A stretch of 64,000 bases of DNA from Phocoena phocoena (Eukaryota > Chordata > Mammalia > Artiodactyla > Phocoenidae), in assembly GCF_963924675.1 (NCBI RefSeq), contig NC_089220.1:167510761-167574760 (forward strand), in the 5' to 3' direction. Positions 35,696 through 45,790 of this stretch are shown piece by piece. The notes beneath the pieces are model-generated. The model was not told the origin of the DNA, made no database searches, and was given only the letters and a program-made list of their open reading frames with translations. The position numbers were made by a program, and so were the translations under genes. How positions within the stretch are numbered: position 1 is the stretch's first letter; the number at the start of each line of letters is the position of its first letter.

Positions 35696-35900
35696 TTGGG
35701 GATATCCAGCCCTCTTGCCTACTAAGGGCACAACTTGGAGGGCCATCCCAGCTCCAGGGCTCTGGGGAGGAGCTGCTCTAATCTGATTTGGTGCGATCAC
35801 ACTGACTGCACTGAGCCCAGCTCCTGCCTCTGCACAATTCCACTCTCCTTACTTCTCCACAGGTGCTGATTCTGAGAGCACTCCCAATAAACGTCTGCAC
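35520..35900 (+). repeat. Possible LTR-like repeat with (GT)n microsatellite
   Basis: A (TG/GT)n tract of about 20 units runs from about 35655 to 35693. Downstream lies CTTCTCCACAGGTGCTGATT followed by AGAGCACTCCCAATAAA (35880s), which looks like the 3' end of an old repeat with a polyadenylation signal. A near-identical 40-bp segment recurs at 38706-38745. Confidence 0.5.
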
Positions 35901-36252
35901 CCAAGTCTCCCTCTCAAGACGGAGATGGCACCTCCTTCTTAAGACACTGGCCAAGCTGATTTGCTGCCACTCTTTCCCACCATTCCCCTTTTCCTTGGCT
36001 TGGAAGGACTCCTCTCCGGAAAACGTGGACAGGTAGAATTTGCTACCCAGCTCTCTCCCAACAGTAGGTAGTATCTGATAAAAGGATTGGAAATGATGAC
36101 ACAGTCTCCTGCCTAAATATCCAACTACCTCCTTTCCCTACTCCACGGTGTCTTCCAAGTGCAGAGAAAAATATAACAGGGACCACTTCCTTACTAATTA
36201 ATTAATTAAACTAACCCTAAGTATGTGCGCTGATATAATGATTTTAAAAAAG
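35901..36252. other. No recognised feature
   Basis: Spacer before the MLT1 LTR. It contains AATTAATTAATTAA at 36199-36212. Confidence 0.45.
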
Positions 36253-36800
36253 TGTTATGGGCTGAGTTGTCCTCCCCTGCCCCCAGCCCTGTAACATTCA
36301 TTTGTTGATGTCCTAACTCCCAGTACCTCAGAATGTGACTGTTTCAGAGTCTTTTTTTAACTTTTTATTTTATGCTGGAGTGTAGTTGATTAACAGTGTT
36401 GTTGATTCAGCAAAGTGATTCAGTTATAGATATACATGTATCTATTCTTTTTTCAAATTCTTTTCCCATTTAGGTTGTTACACGATATTGAGTGGAGATA
36501 GGGTCTTTAAAGAGACGATTAAGTAAATGAGGTCATTCAGGTGGACCCTAGTCCAAGATGACGATGTCCTTAGAAGAAGAGGAAACTGGGACACAGACAT
36601 GTACAGCAGGAAGACCTTGTGAAGATTCAGGGAGAAGACGGCCGTCTGCAAGCCAAGGGGAGAGGCCTCAGAACAAAGCAACCCTGCTGACCCCTTCATT
36701 TCACACTTCTAACCTCCAAAACCATGAGAAAATAAAATTCTGTTGCTAAACCACCCAGCTTGTGGTGCTTTGGTGTGGCAACCCTAGCACACTAATATAC
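36253..36800 (+). mobile_element. MLT1-type MaLR solo LTR, split by an L1 fragment
   Basis: Starts TGTTATGGGCTGAGTTGTCC and continues AACTCCCAGTACCTCAGAAT. It resumes after the insertion with GGAGATAGGGTCTTTAAAGA, AAGACGGCCGTCTGCAAGCC and an end near CTAGCACACTAATATA. This is a non-autonomous endogenous retrovirus-like LTR with no coding content. The 73-codon frame inside is an artefact. Confidence 0.85.
36353..36490 (-). mobile_element. L1 3' UTR fragment inserted in MLT1
   Basis: Antisense L1 tail: GGAGTGTAGTTGATTAACAG, GCAAAGTGATTCAGTTATAG, ending ACACGATATTGAG. It breaks the LTR between its GTGACTGTTT and GGAGATAGGG blocks. Confidence 0.85.
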
Positions 36801-36832
36801 TATATAATTATAAAATCTGTGGATTTTGTTTT

Positions 36833-36909
36833 ATGGCCTTTAAATACACTGGGAACTATATTCAATATTTTGTAATAACCTATATGGGAAAAGAATCTGA
36901 AAAAGAATG

Positions 36910-36940
<31 letters not shown>

Positions 36941-37030
36941 AGAGATGTATATAAACTGAATCTCTTTGCGGTACACCTGAAACTAACTCAATATTATAAA
37001 TCAACTGTACTTCAATTAAAAATAATAAAT
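36833..37030 (+). mobile_element. L1 3' end with internal (TG)n
   Basis: GGGAACTATATTCAATATTT, TAATAACCTATATGGGAAAA, ACACCTGAAACTAACTCAAT and CAACTGTACTTCAATTAAAA. A (TG)n microsatellite at 36910-36940 sits where related L1 tails have a TATATG run. Confidence 0.85.
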
Positions 37031-38700
37031 GTCCTGTGCAGAGTGGGGTGTCTACAGTTGGGCTCCAGAATGTCTCTAGGCTGTGTGGACTCCTCATCCC
37101 TTGGCCTGGTTTCTCTGTCCCATTTTTGTTTCCGTATCTTTATTTCTACCTGATGTGAGCACCTCCAACTGACCAGGAGGTTTGAGAGTATTTCCCCACC
37201 CTTTCACTCCTGTGTGCACCTTTTTTGTTTGTTTTGATGCTATTGTTGGGCTGATTCCTTATTCTGTACCCCTAACCCGAGGTCCCAGGAAGCTATCTTG
37301 CCCAGGTTTCCACTAATCCAGCCTTTCTAGAAAGAAGAGTGGGCTGGATATGACCAGAGTTACACAGAGCTCAGAGGGCCTGAGTTACTAACTGGGGATT
37401 ATTCACACTGATTTCATCCTGAGTCCCCATGCAGAAATTTAGGAATTAGATCTTATGGAGAGCCTAGTGTTTCCTAGATATAAGGTATTTGACTATAATG
37501 TATTAAAAATATTTCATTAAGGGAGGAAAAAATTACCAAATGTATGTCCCAGAAAAGAACATCATTGTGACAATTCCCATTGTCCCAGAGAGCCCCATAT
37601 GTGACACTTTAGAGCCTCCATCTAGTCTTCTCCAGGCACTCTGATGATCAAATCATCTCAGATGATGACCTCCCTCCTGGCACCATCATGCTTCTGTTGT
37701 CCCACACCTGAACCACCACCATGCCTAGGAGTCCCCGAGGGGCCTGGACTCTGTGGTCCATGGCAGAACGGGCGCCTCAGTCTATTTGCACAAATGATGC
37801 ACATCCATGTTGCCCACATGGAAACTCTCAGCTTCTGGTGTAACAGCTATTTACTTGCTTCCCTTACAGCTTCCATTCTTGCCCTTGGACTCAGGCAAGG
37901 TCCAGGCATGTAGCTGAGCGACAGCTTCTGCTCTGTGCTCCCCTCTGATGACTAAGGCTGTGTTTCTGGGTCAGGCTTGTCACGACTCCTTCCTCTCTTA
38001 ATGGGAAGCGCTCTCCTAGTTCACTCTTCCGTCCCTTGTGCAAGCCGACTTCTGACAAGCAGCCCTGCTAGCTCTCCAAGCATGCCTGAGAGAGCTGAAC
38101 GTTAGCTCTAGGATCCGCCAGGGGCTTCTTGTCTCCAGAAAGAACAGCCCCCCTCTACCCATAGCCCCCTTCACATATGTCTACAGAGAAAGAGCTACAG
38201 ATGAAAAGTAAAGAAAACACAGTTGCTCCTTTAGGGAGAGCTGAAACATGGGCTCTTTCCTCCTCCGGATATTCTGTTACTTTTGTCTCTGTTGTCCCGT
38301 TGGAGAGGGACATCCATCTTTCATGTTATTATCATCACAGATGATTCTATTGCTTCTACCTGTGAGAATGGCTGTGACACATCCTAGTTCAGCCACCTAA
38401 GTGCCCTGTGCCTCTACATTGCCTGTCAGCTGAGTCTTCCTTGAAGAATCAGCACTGCTCTGTCCTGCTTGGTTCCTGAACTCCCTCGGTGCTCCTTAAT
38501 CATGCAGGGAGTTTGAGAACTTTTTCGGTGACAATAGTTTCCTTCTGCTTAGAGCTCAAATAAAAAATGAACACTCTAGAATGTTTTAGTTTAAAAACCT
38601 CATGTCTGATTTGACATGGCACTCAAATGAATCAAAATATGATACAGAAGATGGCATTACATTTTGGACTAGAGAGAGAATAATCCGCCCAATCCCGCTT
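37031..38700. other. 1.7 kb without recognised gene
   Basis: Moderately GC-rich, unique-looking. The open frame at 37644-37913 (89 codons) has no domain and no reliable splice flanks. An imperfect inverted GATGATCAAATCATCTCAGA is near 37641. Confidence 0.4.
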
Positions 38701-38737
38701 TCTTTACTTCTCCACAGGTGCTGACCCCAAGAGCACT

Positions 38738-38971
38738 CCCAATATTTTTTTTTTTTTTTTTTTTTTGCGGTACGCGGGCCTCTCACTGTTGTGGCCTCTC
38801 CCATTGTGGAGCACAGGCTCCGGACGCGCAGGCTCAGCGGCCATGGCTCACGGGCCCAGCCGCTCCGCGGCATGTGGGATCTTCCCGGACCGGGGCACGA
38901 ACCCGTGTCCCCTGCATCGGCAGGCAGACTCTCAACCACTGCGCCACCAGGGAAGCCCCCAATATTTTTTT
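38738..38971 (-). mobile_element. CHR-type SINE, short form, with TSD
   Basis: The body is about 38752-38957, reverse strand, with a poly-T tail. Flanking repeats CCCAATATTTTTT lie at 38738-38750 and 38958-38970. It inserted next to the 40-bp segment shared with 35850-35890. Confidence 0.95.
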
Positions 38972-40115
38972 GATCTGTCTCCTAAAGCAAACAAAAGCAA
39001 AAATAAATAAATGGGAACTAATTAAACTTAAAAGCTTTTACACAGCCAAGGAAACCATCAACAAAACAAAAACCCAACCTACTGAATGGGAGAAAATATT
39101 TGCAAATGATATAAGCAATAAGGGGTTAATATCCAAGTATATAAACAACTCATACAACTCAACAGCAAAAAAACAAACAACCTGATTAAAAAATAGGCAG
39201 ATGTCTATTAAAAAATGGAACAGACATTTTCCCAAAGAAGACATACAAATGGCCATCAGGTGCATGAAAAGATGCTCAACATCATTAATCAGCAGAGAAT
39301 GCAAATCAAAACCACAATGAGATGTCACCTCACACCTGTATGAATAGCTATCATCAAAAAGACCACAAATGGTAAATGTTGGAGAGGATGTGGAGAAAAA
39401 GGAACTCTTGTGCACTGTTGGTGGGAATGTAAATTGGTGCAGCCACTGTGGAAGACAGTATGGAGGTTTCTCAAAAAACTGAAGTAGAAAGAAATACCAT
39501 ATGAACTAAAAATTCCACTCCTGGGTATATATCTAGAAAAAACCCCAAAACACTAATTATAAAAGAAACATGCACCCCAATGCTCATAGCAGCATTACTT
39601 ACAATACCCAAGATATAGAAGCAACCCAAGTGTCCATCAACAGACGAAAGAAAAAGGATGTGGTACATATATACAATGGAATATTACTCAGCCATAGAAA
39701 GAATGAAATTTTGCCATTTGCAAAAACATGCGTAGACTTGGAGGTATGCTAAGTGAAATAAGTCAGAGAGAGAAAGACAAATGTTGTATGATATCACTTA
39801 CATGTGGAATCTAAAACATACACACTAGTGAGTATAGCAAAAAAGAAACAAACTCACAGATATAGAGAACAAACTAATGGTTACCAGTGGGGAGAGGGAA
39901 AGGGGGAAGGGCAAAATAGATATAGGGGATTAAGAGGTACAAACTACTATGTATAAAATAAATAAGCTACAAGGATATATTATAAGGCACAGAGAATATG
40001 GTCAATATTTTATAATAACTATAAATGGAGTGTAACCTTTAAAAATTATGAATCACTATGTTGCACACCTGAAATGCATATAATATTGTACATCCACTAT
40101 ACTTCAATATAAATA
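38972..40115 (+). mobile_element. 5'-truncated LINE-1: ORF2 C-terminus and 3' UTR
   Basis: About 1.14 kb. It begins at the ORF2 C-terminal region (GCTTTTACACAGCCAAGGAA, GGGAGAAAATATTTGCAAAT) and passes TGGAGAGGATGTGGAGAAAA and TACAATGGAATATTACTCAG. It ends in a 3' UTR (GAATCACTATGTTGCACACC) with an AAAT-type tail. Frames are broken throughout. It abuts the SINE, which inserted at or near its left edge. Confidence 0.93.
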
Positions 40116-40635
40116 AATAAATAGGTAAGTAAAATAAATAAGGAAATAAATGGAAATATTTCGCACGATTATAGAGTCCTTCAGCTACTCCAGAACATCT
40201 TACTGCTATAGTTTTAAAATCTCTCTCTCTCTTTCAGTTTGGGAAGCTTGCGACTTACAAATCTGTCACTACAGGAAATTTAGAATTGAGCTAAAGGTCT
40301 ACTTTTAATTCAATAATTAGGATGTAAAACTTAAATATACCTTTCTTTCTGAATATTCCTTGACTCTGTATGCCAGGGATATGTATGTACGTATTATGTA
40401 ATGTGCTTTGTGTCCATGGCACTTTAGCAGGAAGCACAGCCAAGCAAACCTCCTATTTCTGGTATAAGTACAAGTCTCAGAGAAGAAAATTTGGTCCCTT
40501 CCTATTTCAGGATTGAAGACCAACAAAATGGTCTCCTGCGGAGACTATTTGTCAAGTTTCCATTTAATTTCTTGGTTCTTAAGAAATCTTCAGTTTCCTC
40601 TGAAGTTTTCTCTTCAGGGCAACCACAGTATATAA
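40116..40635. other. No recognised feature
   Basis: Spacer with a short CT-repeat (40222-40234). No gene. Confidence 0.45.
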
Positions 40636-40637
40636 TA

Positions 40638-40812
40638 ATGTTTCACATTTTTTATTGTGACTTTGAGAATGGTTTCATAAATGCTATTTTATTGGGTCTT
40701 CACAAATTTCCTGCAAAAATATGTTATGACTGGGCTTACCATTTTCATTTTACAGATAAAGAAACTGGGTCTGTGTGCCCATGTTTAACAGCCAGTAAGT
40801 TATGAATCCAGA
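40638..40812 (-). repeat. MIR SINE fragment
   Basis: CATTTTCATTTTACAGATAA plus AGAAACTGGGTC, later GCCAGTAAGTTATGAATCCA. Antisense MIR. Confidence 0.75.
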
Positions 40813-40849
40813 GTAGAACAAGAGTCTTGAAATTGCATCAACTTAAAAA

Positions 40850-41025
40850 AATGTATATGTGTGTATGTATGTATATATACGTGTGTACACATATACATAT
40901 ATGTATATATACATACCTATATGTATGTATGCAATATAAATATATTTATGCAAAATAAAAATATATTTATACATAAAAATTATATATACTCATATATAAT
41001 ATCTATACACATGCATACATGCAGA
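40850..41025 (+). repeat. TATG/TACA alternating microsatellite
   Basis: About 170 bp of alternating purine-pyrimidine sequence (TATG, TGTA, ATACATA motifs). The 63-codon frame over it is low complexity. Confidence 0.9.
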
Positions 41026-41158
41026 CAGACAGGATTAAACAACTGCCTTTGAATCCTGGTTCCATCAAGAGCTCCCCATAGAATTGTTAGAAGGAAAGAA
41101 ATAAGAGATTATGTGAGAAAGCACTTAACTGTAAATCACCATAAACGACAGCTATTAA
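41026..41158. other. Short spacer
   Basis: Nothing recognised. Confidence 0.4.
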
Positions 41159-41159
41159 G

Positions 41160-41312
41160 TTTTTCTATCTGCTGTTCAATGTGACAGATTAATATTAACC
41201 ACTTGAAGACAGGAGCCATTCCGTTTGCTTCTTTTCTGTTCATCAGGGAACCTAACACAGTGTTAAACCCATATGGGCAATATTAATAGGGCATAAATAA
41301 ATAATTCTTCAT
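41160..41312 (+). repeat. L2-like 3' end
   Basis: CCACTTGAAGACAGGAGCCA, then GGAACCTAACACAGTGTTAA and GGGCATAAATAAATAATTC. L2/MIR-type tail. Confidence 0.6.
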
Positions 41313-44135
41313 TGAGAACAATCACAGTATTAATAAGATGACAAAACATTTTAAAGAGAAAAAAAATGGATAAAGTTTAAAGAAGAGGAAAAAACAAATG
41401 GGACACTGAGGGTTATGCAGGATGGATTGCCGAAGGAAAATGACCTCTGATCAGCTTCACTTTGCCTTTCTCAGATGCTCATTCACTACCAGTAATGATA
41501 TCAATCATCTCAGACCTGGGCAGCAGCTGGCATAAAAATGATTTTGAAAACAGTGGGCTGTGGTAACCTGGATCAAAGCGTCAAGTATAGTTTTTTCTTA
41601 TATTTACTTTCAAAAAGACTCAGATGATCAGATACTAAATGCTCAATGTGTTTAAGAATCAGGAAGATGGTTCACAATCACAGAGGAAGAAGCAATATGT
41701 CACCCGGATAAGCATATGTAACTTATTAATGTTCACTTACGTGAGGCTCTATGTTGGACCATCATGCCCTGTAGTGACCTCTCTGGTTGTGTCGACGAGG
41801 TAAATGGGCAGTTGACATTCCCTAGTGGGAACAGTAACAGATTTAGCTGAGCAGTCTTTTGTGAACTTTGTTTGCTATGTTTTTCTGTTTAATTCACCCA
41901 AAGTGGAAGCCAGAAATGTCCTCACTGTAGGCTTCTCCTAATTCACACAAAAGGAAGCCTGGGGGTCCCAGATCATTCTTCCTCCTCTTCTCCCTGTCTT
42001 TTCATCCAGTCATTTAGTCAGTTGCCAAACAGAACTGCCACCCTGTGCTAAGGCATCGAGGACACAAAAATGAATAAATGGTGATTTCTGACTTTGAGAA
42101 GACACATAAACAAAAATCCTAATGCAATGGGCTCAGAGCTGTTTTAAAGGTACTCTATGGGAGAAAATAAGGTTCATGCTTCAGGGGTGTTCAGAGAAAA
42201 CTTATGGAAAGCCACTTGCACAGGGCAAGACGTATGCGCTTAACATTTGCTATGTATTTTTTTTCTAAGGTAGATTGGCACGTGATCTTCAGTATTTCCT
42301 CTTCTATTGGCTTCTTTCTCTTGCTTTAACTCTCCACTAGCTTAAAAAAAGCCTTTCCTACACTGCTGCCTCTCTTCCTTTTTTTTTCTCATCTGACTTC
42401 TTATAGGAGCCTCTACTGGCTAATTTTTCTTCTTTACTATCCATTTATTCTAAAAATATTTGTGACCTTGAGTGAGATAGGAATCATCCCAGCATATGCG
42501 TATTTGTTTACATATACACACACACTGTGAAATTCATTAAATAAACAAAATCTTTTGGAATACCTTCAATTGTGTATATGTGTAAGTAATTTTAGAGATA
42601 TTTAGTGAGGACAGTGGCAAAGCATTCCTGAGGACTTTCCTGACCTGCTTTGCAGAAGTACTTTAATCAAACCATGTTCCTTTAGGACCTTCTTGATCAA
42701 GGATACTTTTAAAGATGTCAAACTCCCCGGCCTTGCCATTACCAGAGTCAGTCCCTTGGAGACAATCAAAGTTTATATCTTAATTTCCAGGACAGGTCTA
42801 GAATTGGATCTCTTTCCAGGAGCCAGAGAGTCAAGTAACATTTGCTGTGGCACTTGTCCAGATGAGTATAATGGGCCATGGAAATAATCTTTCATATCAC
42901 ACTCACCAAAAGATATGCTATCTCTTTTTTTAATTTAAAGACTTTTAAGTTAGGCTCCATTCACAATCTTTTTTGCAACAAATGTGTATCATTTCATTGG
43001 TGATATGCTATCCCTGCAGACAGAGCATGACCCTAGTAGTTTTAAACTTATACTCAGCAGTCATGTTGAATGTGTGAATTACAGTCACCACTGGTACACT
43101 TCCATGTAAACTAAGAAATACTTTGAAATGGGTAAAGCACTATTAGGACATGATTTTTATCAGGGACACCTGGTTGTATTAGACTATTCTCAAGCTTATT
43201 TCCACACCTTTTCTACATTTTTTTCTGTTTATTCATATTTCTAATTTTGTCTCATTTCTCAATTCAACATATTACTGTTACATTCTTCGAAATTATTGAA
43301 TGAATAAAGTTGGTGGATTACTAAAAGATTATTCACATTTTAAAGTTCTTATTGTTAAATGATCAGATGTGAACAAATGAAAGGGTCGTAATACCTGATC
43401 TTTTCATTTCTTAGTCTCCCATTTATCTCAAAACACTGGTCTTGAAGCAATTTTTCAAATTGCATTATTAGAATGTCAAACATTATTACAGGTTTATTTT
43501 TTAAGTGAATGGGGTCCATAGTCATTCTAGAGCTGTAATATAGCAAATTCTGAAAGAGTTTAACACTTTCATATACAGTGTTTTGTTTTAAATATTCAAG
43601 TTCTATGTTGAACAGTGAAAGAAAGTTTGATTATCTTGTCATTTTCAGAGTTAAATCAAGGAAATAAAACACAGTAAACATTTTTTCTCTGAGATGCTTA
43701 GAACATTATAGAGTCAAATACTTGCTTTTTCCTAGAAGAAAGAAAGTGATCTCCATTTTTCAGGTGGAAAATTGAGAAGGAGAGACAATTTTGCCCAGTG
43801 TTTCTAGGTTTGTCAGCAACAAATCCTATCCTCTGCAAAGTAGTGAAACAGCTTACGGTTGTATTTAGTTTTCCTCAACTTCTACCTCAACACCCTTATC
43901 TTGGGAAGGCTCCGCAACTTCCAGATCCTAGAATCGTTCACTTGAATTTAGGCTCTCTACAAGCATCCACGTTTTTCAACCCTTTTTCACTCCCAACCCC
44001 ACCATGGAAACTAAGCAGTGCTGTGTCCCACACCCTCTCAGGTCTTGTTCTCTGCTAATCAATCCAATAATTTTTAATCAGTGGTAATAACTTCCTCTTT
44101 AACACACTTCCCAACAGCCTCCAGTTTCTAGCAGT
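41313..44135. other. 2.8 kb without recognised gene
   Basis: Mostly AT-rich. A short antisense MIR-like core (CTCCATTTTTCAGGTGGAAA) lies at about 43750-43800. The frames at 42693-42887 and 43798-44058 have no domain. No CpG-rich promoter was seen. Confidence 0.4.
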
Positions 44136-44137
44136 GT

Positions 44138-44335
44138 GGAACTATCCAGGATTTGGAGCCAGAGGACCTGAGTTTGAATCTCCTGACTCTTGAATAATCC
44201 AGACCTCAGTTTCCTCACGTGTAACATGGGGATAATAATATTGACCTCACGGAAAGGTTGTAAGGATATGTGAAATGAATTACATAACTGCTCTTTACCA
44301 TTAACAGCTAATATGCATTCTATTGAGAGCCTGGA
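44138..44335 (+). repeat. MIR SINE
   Basis: GAGGACCTGAGTTTGAATCT, CTCAGTTTCCTCACGTGTAA and TGGGGATAATAATATTGACC. Sense MIR. Confidence 0.88.
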
Positions 44336-44484
44336 ATGACTCACACATTGCAAAGAATTTTGGATGCATTTATAAGTCAGTGGGAAGATATTTGGGGGTA
44401 TCTTGGAAGTTTCCTACCTTTCTATGCAAAAGCAAGCCTATGCATTAAAAGGCAATCAACCTCACCTCCCGTCCGTGGGGATGG

Positions 44485-45178
44485 CTACTCAAAAAACCCA
44501 GCACTTAACAAATTTTGGAGAGGATGTGAAGAAACTGGAACCCTTGTGTACTGTTGGTGGGAATGTAAAATGGTACAGTCTCTGTGGAAAACAGTATTGT
44601 TGTGTCTCAAAAAATTAAGAATAGAATTACCATTTGCTCTAGCAATTCCTCTCTTGGATATATACCCAAAAGAATTAAAAGCAGAGACTTGAGGTTTGTA
44701 CATCCATGTCCAGAGCAGCATTATTCACAGCAGCCAAAAGGTGGAAGTGTCCATCAATGGATGAATAAACAAAATGTGGTATACGCGTACAATGGAATAT
44801 TATTCAGTCTTAAAATGGAAGGAAATTATGACATGCTACAACATGGATGAACCTTGAGGACATAATGCTAAGTAAGATAAGCCAGCCAGGAAAGGACAAG
44901 GGCCATATGATTCCACTTATCTGAAGTAACTAGAGTAGCCAATTCATAGAGACAGACAGTAGAACAGTGATTGCCAGGGGCTGGGGAAATGCGGAATGGT
45001 AGTTACTGTCTAATGGGCACAGAGTTTCAGTTTTACAAGATGACAAGAGTTCTGTGGATGGATGGTGGTGACGGTAGCACAACAATGTGGATGTACTTAA
45101 TGCCACTGAACTGTTCACTTAAAAATAGTTAAGATGAGAATTTTTATGTTATGTGTATTTCACTACGATTTTTTAAAA
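44485..45178 (+). mobile_element. 5'-truncated old LINE-1 tail
   Basis: From the ORF2 C-terminal region (TGGAGAGGATGTGAAGAAAC, CTGTTGGTGGGAATGTAAAA) through TACAATGGAATATTATTCAG to a 3' UTR with GGCTGGGGAAATGCGGAATG and AACTGTTCACTTAAAAATAG. It ends at an A-rich tail. L1M-type and coding-dead. The 118-codon frame across its left edge is an artefact. Confidence 0.92.
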
Positions 45179-45288
45179 AAAGGACAATCAATGAATCTGG
45201 CACGTCAAAGTCCCCCATTTCTTATCTAAGCAATTGTTTATAAACAAAGTATCTAAAAACAAAGAAATGCCATTAGAATTTATTATTT

Positions 45289-45511
45289 TAGGCAACTTTT
45301 TTTTTTTGTGGTACGCGGGCCTCTCACTGTTGTGGCCTCTCCCGTTGCGGAGCACAGGCTCCGGACGCGCAGGCTCAGTGGCCATGGCTCACGGGCCCAG
45401 CCACTCCATGGCATGTGGGATCTTCCCCGACCAGGGCACGAACCTGTGTCCGCTGCATCGGCAGGCGGACTCTCAACCACTGCGCCACCAGGGAAGCCCT
45501 AGGCAACTTTT
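45289..45511 (-). mobile_element. CHR-type SINE, short form, perfect TSD
   Basis: The body is 45301-45499, reverse strand. Exact repeats TAGGCAACTTTT lie at 45289-45300 and 45500-45511. The 122-codon frame through it is a SINE artefact. Confidence 0.97.
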
Positions 45512-45582
45512 AAAACAAGGCAAGTCAGCTACACATCTCATGCTCTATACCTGCTCAACTACATATACATTGCTTCTCACTA

Positions 45583-45790
45583 CCTGGGTCCACGACTTAT
45601 AAACAGTACAACCTTGGGTTAGTTACTTAACCTCTCTTTGCCTTAGTTTCCTCTTTTGCAAAATAGAAATGCTCATTTCTTTACAGTTGGGTTCTTGTGA
45701 GGATTCAATTAAATGGTGAATGGAAAGGGCCTGTAGGCATATGGCACAGGGAGTGCTTAGTATGTTTGTTTCCTTTTATAGATAAACTCA
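45583..45790 (+). repeat. MIR SINE
   Basis: ACAACCTTGGGTTAGTTACT, CCTTAGTTTCCTCTTTTGCA and TGTGAGGATTCAATTAAATG. Sense MIR. Confidence 0.88.

Noticed and set aside
37644..37913. 89-codon + strand frame
   Set aside because: No domain, no splice or promoter context, and not distinguishable from chance in moderately GC-rich DNA.
38718..39185. 155-codon + strand open frame
   Set aside because: It starts in the SINE poly-T tract, crosses the antisense SINE and continues into L1 remnants. It is a composite artefact.
45234..45602. 122-codon + strand open frame
   Set aside because: It runs through an antisense SINE. The same Arg/Gly/Ser/Pro peptides recur at every short-form SINE in the window.
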